Assembly (NCBI GenBank): GCA_016463765.1
Contig: JAEMQS010000014.1
Coordinates: 17,384 to 81,383, forward strand
Direction: 5' to 3'
DNA from: Solirubrobacteraceae bacterium
Lineage (GTDB): Bacteria > Actinomycetota > Thermoleophilia > Solirubrobacterales > Solirubrobacteraceae
DNA: 64,000 nucleotides
Of the stretch, positions 49,072 to 57,978 are shown piece by piece. Each line of letters opens with the position of its first letter. Position 1 is the stretch's first letter. The notes under the pieces were generated by a model. That model had not been told where the DNA came from. It saw only the letters and a list, made by a program, of their open reading frames with translations, and ran no database searches. A program made the translations under genes and the position numbers.

Positions 49072-49763
49072 GCGCGGAATGGCTCGCCCAGGGGGCTCGC
49101 ATTCCGAGCGAGAACTCGCCAGAGGCTCCTTCTCGCGGTCTCGATCCAGCGGGCGCTCGGCTAATCGACGACGTCCCCGCCGGCGCGGGCTGGACCCACC
49201 TCCTGCGCGCCGGGGAGATCCTGCGGATGATCGATCTGGAGGGCAACCAGGCGATCGACACGCTGTTCTTCGACGCCCACGACTACGCCAACCGCTACAG
49301 CGCGGTCGACACGCTGCGCGCGCAGGGCAACGCGTACCTGACGACCGGCTCGCGGCTGCTGGCGCTCGACGGCCAGCCGCTGGTGACGATCGTCGATGAC
49401 CTGTGCGGCCGTCACGACACGCTGGGCGGCGCGTGCTCCCAGGAGTCCAACGTCGTGCGCTACGGCGAGCACACGCGCCACATGCACGCGTGCCGCCAGA
49501 CGTTCCTGCTGGAGGCAGTCAAGTGGGGCGGCGGCTTGGAGAAGCGCGACCTCACGCACAACGTCAACTTCTTCATGAACGTCCCGCTGACGCCCGAGGG
49601 CGGCCTGACGTTCGAGGACGGCATCAGCGCGCCGGGCAAGTACGTGCAGCTGCGCGCCGACCGCGACACGGTCGTGATGGTCAGCAACTGCCCGCAGCTG
49701 AACAACCCGTGCAACGGCTATGACCCGACGCCGGTGCGCATGATCATCTGGGCGGCTGCGTGA
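49068..49763 (+). CDS. DUF1989 protein, second carboxyguanidine deiminase subunit
   Basis: A 231-residue partner of the preceding protein. It has the fuller set of conserved residues: MIDLEGNQAIDTLFF, GGACSQESNVVRYGEH, DLTHNVNFFMNVPL and CPQLNNPCNGYDPTPV near the C-terminus, with Cys and His suited to metal or covalent catalysis. It is expected to carry the active site of the CgdAB heterodimer. ATG 49068 lies in an ATGA overlap. Confidence 0.85.
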   Translation: MSAEWLAQGARIPSENSPEAPSRGLDPAGARLIDDVPAGAGWTHLLRAGEILRMIDLEGNQAIDTLFFDAHDYANRYSAVDTLRAQGNAYLTTGSRLLALDGQPLVTIVDDLCGRHDTLGGACSQESNVVRYGEHTRHMHACRQTFLLEAVKWGGGLEKRDLTHNVNFFMNVPLTPEGGLTFEDGISAPGKYVQLRADRDTVVMVSNCPQLNNPCNGYDPTPVRMIIWAAA

Positions 49764-51652
49764 GCGACGCGCCCTCCATCGAGGTGGTGGCGCCCGGCAC
49801 CCTGACGACGGTGCAGGACTGGCCCGGCCGGCTCGGCCTCTGGGAGACCGGCGTCCCACCGAGCGGCCCGATGGACGACCTCTCGTTCCGCCTGGGCAAC
49901 CAGCTAGTCGGCAACCCCGAGGGCGCCGCCGGCCTGGAGGTCGTCGTCACCGGCCCGACGCTGCGCTTCCCCGCGGGCGGCGTCGTCGCCGTGACCGGCG
50001 CGCCGCTCGTCGTCGAACTCAACGGCACGCCGGTCCCGCAGTGGATGGCGCTCGACGTCCCTCCCGGCGGCGAACTGCGGCTGCGCGGCATCCGCGGGGT
50101 CGGAATGCGCGCGTACGTCCTCGTGGCGGGCGGAATCGACGACCCCGTCGTCCTCGGCTCCCGCGCGTCGTTCACCTCGGGCAAGGTCGGCGGAGGCAAG
50201 CTCGTCGCCGGTGAGGTCGTGCCGATCGGCGGCGCGGAGGTCGGCCCGCGCGTGGAGCGCGTCACGCGCCCGGCGATCGGCAACCTCTGGCACCTGCGCG
50301 TCGTCACCGGCCCGCAGGGCGCACCGGAGATCGTCTCCCCCTCGTCACTCGAAGAGCTGCTCACCGGCGAGTGGACGGTCCACCACCACTCCGACCGCAC
50401 CGGCATCCGCCTGGACGGCCCCATCCCGGACTTCACCCGCACCGACGGCGGCGACGCAGGCCTGCACCCCTCGAACATCCTCGACTCCGCCTACGGCGTC
50501 GGGTCGATCATGCTCGGCGGCGACAGTGCCGTGGTGGTCGGCCCCGACGGCCCGAGCCTCGGCGGGTTCGCCGTCTTCTGCCAGGTCGTGCGCGACGACC
50601 TGTGGAAGCTCGGCCAGATGCGCCCCGGCGACACCGTGCTGCTCGACGACGTGACGCCGCAGTTCGCGGTCGGCGCGGGCGCGTCGGACCCGGTGCTCGA
50701 CGCTTCCGCGGAAGCGCACGGCGGCGCGGTGACCTACCGCCGCGCCGGCGAGCGCGCGCTGCTCGTGGAGTTCGGCGCCAACGAGCTGGACCTCCGTTCT
50801 CGCGTACGCGCGCACGTGTTACAGGGCGCCCTCGTGGACGCCGCGATCCCCGGCGTGACCGACCTGACGCCCGGCGTCCGCTCGCTGCACGTGCAGTTCG
50901 AGCCGTCCCTCATCACCCCCGCGGCGCTGCTGTGGGCCGTCCAGCGGGTGCAGTCGTCGCTTCCCGCGCCCGAGGACCAGCCGATCGCCGCCCGCGTGGT
51001 GCACCTGCCGCTGGCCTGGCGCCACTCGCAGGCGATGCTCGCGGTCGACAAGTACATGACGTCGGTGTGGGCCGACGCGCCGTGGTGCCCGGACAACATC
51101 GAGTTCATCCGCCGGATCAACGGGCTGGACTCCGAGGAGGACGTGCGGCGGATCGTCTTCGACGCGTCGTACCTCGTGCTCGGGCTGGGCGACGTCTACC
51201 TGGGCGCGCCGGTGGCGCTGCCGGTCGACCCGCGCCACCGCCTGGTCACGACGAAGTACACCCCGCCGCGCCCGTGGACCCCGCCGAACGCCGTCGGCAT
51301 CGGCGGCGCGTTCATGTGCGTCTACGGAATGGAGGGCCCGGGCGGCTACCAGCTCGTCGGCCGGACCGTCCCGATCTGGGGCGTCGAGTCGGGGGCGCTG
51401 CTGCACCACTTCGACCAGATCCGCTTCGAGCCGGTGTCTGAGGACGAGCTGGAAGAGCTGCGCCGCCTGAGCGCGTTGGGCGAGTGGGCGCCGCGGGTGG
51501 AGCCGGTCACCTTCTCGATGGCCGAACACGACAGGTTTCTGCAGGACAACGCCGACTCGATCGCCGAGTTCCAGGCCGGGCGGGAGGCCGCGTTCGCGGC
51601 CGAGCGCGACGCCTGGGCCGCCGTGACACCGGCGGGAAGCGAGGGGTCATGA
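49760..51652 (+). CDS. Carboxyltransferase (AHS2-AHS1) part of guanidine/urea carboxylase, lacking biotin domains
   Basis: A 630-residue protein equal to the middle of urea/guanidine carboxylase. The first half is KipA/AHS2-like (GTLTTVQDWPGRLGLWE, PSGPMDDLSFRLGN), the second KipI/AHS1-like (YRRAGERALLVEFG, LTPGVRSLHVQFEP), followed by the carboxylase-type end (GPGGYQLVGRTVPIW, LQDNADSIAEFQAGRE). Full enzymes are about 1200 residues, with biotin carboxylase before and a biotin carrier after; both are missing here, and no EAMKM-type biotin site occurs in the operon. It must borrow these parts, or it works differently. The C-terminal tail argues against a 5-oxoprolinase subunit, as does the lack of a PxpA gene. 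Confidence 0.85.
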   Translation: MSDAPSIEVVAPGTLTTVQDWPGRLGLWETGVPPSGPMDDLSFRLGNQLVGNPEGAAGLEVVVTGPTLRFPAGGVVAVTGAPLVVELNGTPVPQWMALDVPPGGELRLRGIRGVGMRAYVLVAGGIDDPVVLGSRASFTSGKVGGGKLVAGEVVPIGGAEVGPRVERVTRPAIGNLWHLRVVTGPQGAPEIVSPSSLEELLTGEWTVHHHSDRTGIRLDGPIPDFTRTDGGDAGLHPSNILDSAYGVGSIMLGGDSAVVVGPDGPSLGGFAVFCQVVRDDLWKLGQMRPGDTVLLDDVTPQFAVGAGASDPVLDASAEAHGGAVTYRRAGERALLVEFGANELDLRSRVRAHVLQGALVDAAIPGVTDLTPGVRSLHVQFEPSLITPAALLWAVQRVQSSLPAPEDQPIAARVVHLPLAWRHSQAMLAVDKYMTSVWADAPWCPDNIEFIRRINGLDSEEDVRRIVFDASYLVLGLGDVYLGAPVALPVDPRHRLVTTKYTPPRPWTPPNAVGIGGAFMCVYGMEGPGGYQLVGRTVPIWGVESGALLHHFDQIRFEPVSEDELEELRRLSALGEWAPRVEPVTFSMAEHDRFLQDNADSIAEFQAGREAAFAAERDAWAAVTPAGSEGS

Positions 51653-53370
51653 CGGAGCCGTTGACGGTGCAGGGACTGCTGGAGGACTACCGGGCTGGAC
51701 GCCGCAAGCCGTCGGACGTGGTCCGTGAGGTGATCGCGCGAGCGGAGGCGGTCGACGCCCCGGTGTGGATCTCGCGGGTGTGCGACAAGGAGCTGCTCGC
51801 GCACGCTGCTCGGTTGGATGGGCTCGATCCTTCGCTCCCGCTGTACGGCATCCCGTTCGCGGTGAAGGACAACATGGACGTTGCCGGCGTTCCGACGACG
51901 GCGGGGTGTCCGGGGTTCGCGTACACGCCCGCCGAGACCGCGACCGTCGTGCAGCTGCTGCGCGACGCGGGCGCGATCCTCATCGGCAAGACGAACATGG
52001 ACCAGTTCGCAACGGGGCTGGTGGGGACGCGGTCGCCATATGGGGTGGACGGGTCGGTGTTCGACGCTGATCGCGTGAGTGGCGGATCGTCGTCGGGCTC
52101 CGCGCTGGCGGTGGCGCTGGGGCTGGTCGCGTTCTCGCTGGGGACGGATACCGCGGGGTCGGGCCGGGTGCCCGCGGCGTTCAATGCGCTGGTCGGGTTG
52201 AAGCCGACCCGGGGGCTGATCAGCACGCGTGGTGTGGTGCCGGCGTGTGCGTCGCTGGACTGCGTCTCGATCTTCGCCCACAGCGCGGTGGATGCGTCGC
52301 TGGTGCTGGGCGTGGCGGCGGAGGTCGATCCGGACGACCCGTGGTCGCGCGAGGCCAAGGTGCCGATGTCGCCGCGGCGGGGGCTGCTGGGCGTGCCGCT
52401 GGACGGGCAGCTCGAGTTCACCGAGCCGGAGGCCGCGGCGGCGTGGAAGGCGGCGCTGGAGCATGCGGCGACGCACTGGACGCTGGTGCCGGTCGACGTG
52501 TCGCCGATGCTGGATGCGGCGCCGCTGCTCTATGCGTCGTGGGTGGCTGAGCGGACCGCGGACCTGCTCGAGGTCATCGATGGGGAGCCCGAGGGGCTGG
52601 ACCCGACGGTGGCGCGGATCGTGCGGAGTGGGCGGGACCTGAGCGCGGTGGACGTGTTCGCGGCGGCGCATAAGCTGGCGGAGCTGCGGCTGGTCGCCGA
52701 TCGGGTGTGGGAGGACGTCGATGCGCTGATGCTGCCGACGACCCCCGGGCATCCGACACATGCGCAGGTGGCGGCGGATCCGGTGGGGGTGAATGAGGCG
52801 CTGGGGCGGTTTACGAACTTCGTGAATCTCATGGATATGGCGGCGGTGGCAGTGCCTGCGCCGGTGCGGGGGGATGGGCTGCCTTTTGGGGTGTCGTTGC
52901 TGGCGCCGGCTTCGCATGACTACCGGCTCTTGAGTGCCTCCGCGTCGTGGACTGGAGAGCCGGCGGCGGTCGATGAGCCGGGACTCGTGCAGCTCGCGGT
53001 CCTGGGGGCGCACCTCAGTGGGATGCCGCTCAACCATCAGCTCACTGACCGCGGTGCGCGGTTCGTGTGCGCGACGACAACGGCCCCGGAGTACGAGTTC
53101 TACGCGCTGCCGGACGGCAAGCGACCTGCGCTGTCGCGCACCGAAGACGGTGCCGCGATCGCCTGCGAGGTCTGGGCGCTGCCTGCCGCAGCGCTCGGTG
53201 AGATGCTCGGCCTGATCGGCGCGCCGCTCGGGCTGGGGCGCGTGACGCTCGCGGATGGGTCTGAGGTCACTGGGTTCATCTGCGAGTCCGGAGCGTTGGA
53301 TGACGCGGTGGACATCACAGAGCACGGCGGGTGGCGGGCGTACCAGAGCGGGGCTACGGCGCACGTGTAG
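51649..53370 (+). CDS. atzF: Allophanate hydrolase
   Basis: A 573-residue amidase-signature enzyme with the allophanate-hydrolase C-terminal domain. The catalytic Lys is in IPFAVKDNMDVAG and the Ser pair in SGGSSSGSALAVALG; GTDTAGSGRVPAAFN is the form typical of this enzyme. The C-terminal region (FVCATTTAPEYEFYALP) is the decarboxylating domain. It converts allophanate to ammonia and CO2, the last step of guanidine assimilation. The start lies in an ATGA overlap. From about 52080 the codons shift to G-ending, with more T, unlike the C-ending codons upstream. Confidence 0.92.
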   Translation: MTEPLTVQGLLEDYRAGRRKPSDVVREVIARAEAVDAPVWISRVCDKELLAHAARLDGLDPSLPLYGIPFAVKDNMDVAGVPTTAGCPGFAYTPAETATVVQLLRDAGAILIGKTNMDQFATGLVGTRSPYGVDGSVFDADRVSGGSSSGSALAVALGLVAFSLGTDTAGSGRVPAAFNALVGLKPTRGLISTRGVVPACASLDCVSIFAHSAVDASLVLGVAAEVDPDDPWSREAKVPMSPRRGLLGVPLDGQLEFTEPEAAAAWKAALEHAATHWTLVPVDVSPMLDAAPLLYASWVAERTADLLEVIDGEPEGLDPTVARIVRSGRDLSAVDVFAAAHKLAELRLVADRVWEDVDALMLPTTPGHPTHAQVAADPVGVNEALGRFTNFVNLMDMAAVAVPAPVRGDGLPFGVSLLAPASHDYRLLSASASWTGEPAAVDEPGLVQLAVLGAHLSGMPLNHQLTDRGARFVCATTTAPEYEFYALPDGKRPALSRTEDGAAIACEVWALPAAALGEMLGLIGAPLGLGRVTLADGSEVTGFICESGALDDAVDITEHGGWRAYQSGATAHV

Positions 53371-53453
53371 CGGCCACGGTGGCGCCGCGATCTTCGCGCG
53401 CAATCTGCTGAGTATTGTTGCGAGCAGTCAGGTGGGACTGATAGAGAGCGGTC

Positions 53454-54989
53454 ATGCTCTGGCAGATCTCAAGCGAGTCGGTAGGGGCCCTCGACTTCGT
53501 CGGCGCGATCGAAGCAGAGTCAACTGCTCCTAAGGAGTCGTTGCCGTCTCTCCCTTCGCGGGTCGTTGAAAAGTCCGTGAAAGGTCGAGAGAAAGAACTC
53601 GCGGAGCTAATCGGCGCCCGCTGCACCACCGGGATCGACGTCAGCCCGCAAGAGCTGATCTGGATGCCGAAGCCTGATCACGTGGGTCGCCATCGCCCGG
53701 TCCTGACTCTCACTTTCGAGCAGCGAGTAGTCCTTCGTGCTTTCGCGACAGCCGTCGCAGCTGACATGCCTGATTTTGACCGGAGCCCAGAGGCGTTCAA
53801 CGCTTTCCAGGAGGCTCCCACGCGCTCCGACGCGGGTTATGTCGTCACCGCAGACGTCGCATCGTTCTACTCATACATCGACCATGAGCTCTTGGCGTCA
53901 CGCATCGTCGATGCCACCGCCAAACCAGACATCGCAGAGGGACTGGTCGGGTTCCTGGGCGCCATTGCCGGACGTTCGTACGGTCTACCCCAGACCTTTC
54001 AGTCATCCGATCCGCTATCCGAGCTCGTGATAGCGCCAATTGAGCGACGCCTCGTTCGTGCCGGCGTGGAGGTGTACCGGTCAAACGACGACTTCCGCCT
54101 GTGCGTCCCGTCTCACAGTGAAGGAATGGCAGCCCTTGAAGAGCTACAAGCCGAGTTGTGGCGGGTTGGGCTCGACCTGAATGATGACAAGAGTTGGATT
54201 CTCAAGCGACCCACCTACGAGGACAACCTGCGGCGCGCAGATGCTCTCGTCTACGAGTATGCAGAGTCCACCGACCTAAGCGTCGACGTCGACCCATACA
54301 CAGGCGAACCCCTGGGTGACCCTGCTCCGACGAGCGAGGCGGGAGGCGGGTTTGGCCTTGACCTCATCATGCGCGTGTTCACGGCTGCTAGCAAGCGACG
54401 TCTCGGCGCGACGCGACTCCCGGCTTTCGAGAGCAGCGCCAATCGCCGCATTGTCATCGCCTCGCTCGCTCACTTGACCAACCTGCGCTCTCCAGACGGC
54501 CTCCCAATGGCGGCTCAACTGCTCGCGGTCGACCCACTTCTGGCCCGCCAGTACTCGTTCTATGTTCGCGCTACGCATCCGTCGGGGACAGGCGCAGCCG
54601 AGTGCATTGATGAGGCGCTGACGCATTTCGCTCACTTCACACCGCCTTGGGTCGAGGCGTGGCTAATCAACCCGCTCCTCAATCCCTCGGCGGAGTTGAC
54701 GCAACAAAGCACCTCCTGGCTCCGCAAGGTCGCCCAGTCACAACGACTCGGCGTGGTCCGGGCACGGGCGATCCTGGCGCTCGCGGTGCACGGCAAGACC
54801 GAACGAGCCGAAGTTCTGCGGTGGTTTGATGCGATGCCCGAGGTCGCTCGGTGCGACATGGTCGCCGCAGCGGCGAGAGCGTCCGGTTCCGACCGGGCCC
54901 TTGATTCACTCCGCAAAGGCAACCGACTCTTCGACTGGGTCGCGGAGTGGGCCTCGCAGACCGCCGACGGAGACCCCGCATGGGGCTGA
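53454..54989 (+). CDS. Reverse transcriptase-like protein with helical C-terminus (Abi/DRT type)
   Basis: A 511-residue protein. RT motifs: motif A VVTADVASFYSYIDHELL (Asp134), motif B YGLPQTFQSSDPLSEL (178-191), motif C YRSNDDFRL (Asp212, Asp213; Ser-Asn where Tyr-Ala is usual) and motif D GLDLNDDKSW (240-248). There is no maturase or integrase. Residues about 300-511 are predicted helical repeats (VVRARAILALAVHGKTERAEVL), like the alpha-repeat half of AbiA, AbiK and Abi-P2. Base composition is clearly less GC-rich than the neighbours, a sign of transfer. It overlaps the HEPN gene by ten bases. An antiphage role, by protein-primed or other DNA synthesis, is inferred from the family. Confidence 0.85.
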   Translation: MLWQISSESVGALDFVGAIEAESTAPKESLPSLPSRVVEKSVKGREKELAELIGARCTTGIDVSPQELIWMPKPDHVGRHRPVLTLTFEQRVVLRAFATAVAADMPDFDRSPEAFNAFQEAPTRSDAGYVVTADVASFYSYIDHELLASRIVDATAKPDIAEGLVGFLGAIAGRSYGLPQTFQSSDPLSELVIAPIERRLVRAGVEVYRSNDDFRLCVPSHSEGMAALEELQAELWRVGLDLNDDKSWILKRPTYEDNLRRADALVYEYAESTDLSVDVDPYTGEPLGDPAPTSEAGGGFGLDLIMRVFTAASKRRLGATRLPAFESSANRRIVIASLAHLTNLRSPDGLPMAAQLLAVDPLLARQYSFYVRATHPSGTGAAECIDEALTHFAHFTPPWVEAWLINPLLNPSAELTQQSTSWLRKVAQSQRLGVVRARAILALAVHGKTERAEVLRWFDAMPEVARCDMVAAAARASGSDRALDSLRKGNRLFDWVAEWASQTADGDPAWG

Positions 54990-55591
54990 CTTCCCCGTCA
55001 GGGCGAGCAGAAGACGCGACGGCTAGCGTGCAACGAGCGCTGGCCCACTATCGGTCTGGCGTGACCTCACCTGTGCGCCGCCGACCGGGAAGAGGTGTCC
55101 TTGCGGCAAGCCACGTGTCCGGGCTTTCCCTCGGGTTCCACCGGCACGACGCACTACTGCGCTTTGTCGGGATCGCTGAGGGCTTCGCGGTCAACCGATT
55201 TCTGGAGGTCTCCGACGTTGTCGTCTCCGACGACACGATCCTGCAGCATCTCTGGCAACGAGAGCTCAAGACAGCGCTCGACACATGGGAACGACGGGAT
55301 AAGAGCTGGAAGCGGTACTTCGCAGTCGACGTCGAGACGTACGGCGACCACGCGAGGCTTCGCGGCTACGTCGAAGCGCGCAACGCAATCGTGCATGGAC
55401 TAGGTGAGCTCAGCCGCAAGCAACGGGCAAATCCAGCAGATGCCGTCGCCAAGCTGCGAAAGGCTGGGATCACAGTGGTGAACAACCGTGTCGTAATCGA
55501 AGCCGCACACGTCGACGACTGTGCGCGCACAGTGATTGCGTTCGTTCGTTGGCTCGACACAAGGGCCGAGTTGGTCATCTCGAAGGCGTAA
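54980..55591 (+). CDS. HEPN-domain protein, probable RNase partner of the RT
   Basis: A 203-residue helical protein with RNAIVH at residues 134-139, the R-x4-H motif that forms the RNase site in HEPN dimers; the context EARNAIVHGLGEL resembles RiboL-PSP-type HEPN proteins. ATG 54980 lies inside the end of the RT gene with GGAG seven bases upstream; a GTG at 54947 is less likely. Translation coupling with the RT implies fixed stoichiometry. In AbiA an RT-like domain and a C-terminal HEPN are on one chain; here they are separate. RNA cleavage on infection is inference. Confidence 0.75.
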   Translation: MGLTSPSGRAEDATASVQRALAHYRSGVTSPVRRRPGRGVLAASHVSGLSLGFHRHDALLRFVGIAEGFAVNRFLEVSDVVVSDDTILQHLWQRELKTALDTWERRDKSWKRYFAVDVETYGDHARLRGYVEARNAIVHGLGELSRKQRANPADAVAKLRKAGITVVNNRVVIEAAHVDDCARTVIAFVRWLDTRAELVISKA

Positions 55592-56710
55592 AGGGTGGCT
55601 CCGAGATGACGGCTGGCCGCACCTGCACGCCGGACATCCCGCGCACAATCCGAACCACCGGCCCGACGTCCAGCGAAGAGTCGCTGCCCGCTGGACCCAT
55701 AACCTCGCGCGCGCGAGCGTAGAGTCCGCTGGTAGCGGTCGACGCGTCCCGCGATCCTGCAGAGTCAAGCGCCTTAACCGCACAGACAAGCTCCGACGCG
55801 ACAATGCGAATCACCAACTCCCCAACCTCCAACACCTGCCGCGCCGCGACCCCACTCATCGCCACGTGATCCTCCATCACGTCCACCGGGCACCGACTCC
55901 CGTGGCGCCGCCGTCGCCCGCAACCGCGCCTCACTCAACAACCCCGCAGCGCTAGCCCGCAGCATCAACAGGGCCCAGCCGCGACGGATCAGTCACCAGC
56001 CGAGCCGGCAGCCTCAGCGCCCCGCCCACCAGGCGCTGCCACCGCGGCACCGAGATCGTCGCTACCTCGGTCAACGCCAGCGCCACCCCATCCATCGGCA
56101 AGGCCTAAGGCTCGCCATGGAACAGCCCACCCGACAGCACCTCGCCGCCGGAAAGCACCACCGGGTTGTCCGTCACCGCACACAGCTCCCGCCCAACCAC
56201 CTCCCGCGCGAACGAGATCTGATCGCGCACCGCCCCATGGATCTGCGGCAGGCACCGCAGCGCGAACGGGTCATGCGGCCGGTCCGACGTCCCCACCAGC
56301 TGCGAGCCCTCAAGCAGCGACCGCATGTGCGCCGCGCTCGCCAATGCCCCCGGATGCGGCCGCACTCCCACGAGCCGCTCGTCGAACGCCTCCGCATGTC
56401 CGCCGAGCGCCTGCAGCGTCATCGCCGCCACCCGCTCGGCGCCTCTACCAGCGCCTGCGCCTCGCGCACCGCCTCGAACGCCAGCCCGCCACGCCGAACG
56501 CCGCGCTGTTGATGACCCGCCCTCCTTCGCCTCGAGCGTGTCGACGTCGAGCACGCCCAGCGCCAGGTGCGCGTTCGCGATCAGGTCCGACGCCGACTGC
56601 GAGCCCTGCAGCGGCACCCGCGGGACCACCCCCGCGTTCAGCGCCCGCGCGCACGCCTCGCCGATCTCCGGCCGATAGCCGGGCGGGCCCTGCGCAATCG
56701 CGGAGGTCAC
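55575..56710 (-). pseudogene. Decayed aromatic amino acid/histidine ammonia-lyase, 5'-truncated and frameshifted
   Basis: Lyase-like segments appear in several reverse frames in the right order: GYRPEIGEACARALNAGV, VPLQGSQSASDLIANAHLAL, VINSAAFGVAG (shifted frame), LQALGGHAEAFDERLVG, DPFALRCLPQIHGAVRDQ, VTDNPVVLSGGEVLSGG, then MDGVALALTEVATIS and DVMEDHVAMSGVAARQVLE in other frames. At least three frame breaks and an in-frame stop separate them, and the first 130 or so residues of the family are absent. The MIO tripeptide ASG reads ASD. It overlaps the HEPN stop by 17 bases, converging. Confidence 0.85.
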
Positions 56711-56721
56711 GGCTGACCGAC

Positions 56722-57969
56722 CTAAGGTCCGAGCAGCGCCAGCGGAACCACCGCGACGCCGTCGGCGCGCCGGTACGCCTCCGGTCCGGTGGTCAGGACG
56801 ACCTCGTCGAGCAGCTCGTCGCCGAGCCGCTGCCGCAACCACCGCAGGTGCCTGACGTCGCCGTCGTCCACGGTTCGTGCGAGCTTGACCTCGATCGCCA
56901 CGACGCGTCCGTCCGGGCGCGCGACGATCAGGTCGACCTCTTGCCGCCCGCGTGCGGTCCGGAGATGGCGAACCGCCGCTTCGTGATGCTGCGCGTAGAC
57001 GCGCACCGACTGCGTCGCCAGGCTCTCGAAGAGCGGGCCGAGCATCGCGCGGCCCGAGGCGAGCAGCGCGGTCGGAGTGAGACCGAGCAGCTGCGCAGCG
57101 AACGCGGGATCGACCAGCTGGTGCTTGGCCGCCTGCCCGAGCTCGTGGAGACGGTTGGTCGTCGGCAGCCAGGCCGGTACGTCGTCGAGGACCCACAGCC
57201 GCGCAAGCGCATCGCGATAGACCTGCGTCGTTCGCTTCGAGGGCTTGTCCGTCTCTCCCGCGGTCGCCGCATCGCGCAGCGTCTCGAAGGAGGCGGTCGA
57301 CGAGGATGCGGCGGCGTACGCCGCGAGCCACCGGCGGAGGGTCTCGGGGTTGCGGATGGACACGCCGGCCTCGTCACGGATGTCGCGGTCGACGAGCCGA
57401 TCGAGGTATCCCTGCAGCTGGGCGCGGCGGGGACGACCGGGCAGCTCCCGGATCGCGGGGAGCCCGGAACTGACGATCGCCTCCACGTATTCGTCGAGCC
57501 TCACCCCGGTGGCTCCGGCAATGGGCGCACGATCGCCGGAGAGAAGCTCCTCCAGGCTGACCGTCGCTCCGCCGAAACGTTCGCTCAAGGCCATCGGACG
57601 CATCTGCACGGTGACGATTCGGCCGGCACCCGAGTGGGTGGGCGGCGGGTCCGGGACCGCCGAGCCCGTCAACAGGAAGCTTCCGGCCGCAGCCCCCTCG
57701 TCGACGCGGCGACGCACGAGGTCCCAGACCTCAGGGAGGCGCTGCCACTCATCGATCAAGATCGGCGCTGCGCCCTCGAGCAGTCGCGCCGGGTCTGCGC
57801 GAGCGACGTCGAACTCGGCCGGGTCGTCCAGTCGACGGATGGTGCGCGCCCGCTCGACGGCGGTCCGCGTCTTGCCCACGCCCTTGGCCCCCTCGATCGC
57901 GACGGCGGAGAGCGCTGGAAGCAGGTCGTCGAGCTCGTCGTCGACGATGCGTCGGTGGTAGGGCAGCAC
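56722..57969 (-). CDS. ATPase with DUF4143 domain
   Basis: A 415-residue P-loop protein: a variant Walker A GAKGVGKTRT, Walker B PILIDEWQRLPE, sensor LLTGSAV, then a C-terminal DUF4143 nuclease-like domain (GRQEVDLIVARPDGRVVAIEVKL, with the D-x-ExK nuclease-fold pattern). The family is common, horizontally mobile and of unknown biological role, often placed near toxin-antitoxin genes. GTG 57969 was taken as start. Three direct repeats on a 23-bp period lie just upstream. It follows the lyase pseudogene by 11 bases, so it may have replaced that gene's 5' end. Confidence 0.85.
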   Translation of the reverse strand: MLPYHRRIVDDELDDLLPALSAVAIEGAKGVGKTRTAVERARTIRRLDDPAEFDVARADPARLLEGAAPILIDEWQRLPEVWDLVRRRVDEGAAAGSFLLTGSAVPDPPPTHSGAGRIVTVQMRPMALSERFGGATVSLEELLSGDRAPIAGATGVRLDEYVEAIVSSGLPAIRELPGRPRRAQLQGYLDRLVDRDIRDEAGVSIRNPETLRRWLAAYAAASSSTASFETLRDAATAGETDKPSKRTTQVYRDALARLWVLDDVPAWLPTTNRLHELGQAAKHQLVDPAFAAQLLGLTPTALLASGRAMLGPLFESLATQSVRVYAQHHEAAVRHLRTARGRQEVDLIVARPDGRVVAIEVKLARTVDDGDVRHLRWLRQRLGDELLDEVVLTTGPEAYRRADGVAVVPLALLGP

Positions 57970-57978
57970 GTCGTCAAC

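Noticed and set aside
49760..51652. 5-oxoprolinase subunits PxpB/PxpC
   Set aside because: AHS1/AHS2 domains are shared, but the fused order, the carboxylase-like tail, the riboswitch and the neighbouring DUF1989 and allophanate hydrolase genes fit guanidine carboxylase, and no PxpA gene is present.
53454..54989. Group II intron maturase or retron RT
   Set aside because: No maturase or endonuclease domain, no intron RNA structure, no retron msr/msd-sized gap upstream, and a helical-repeat C-terminus instead.
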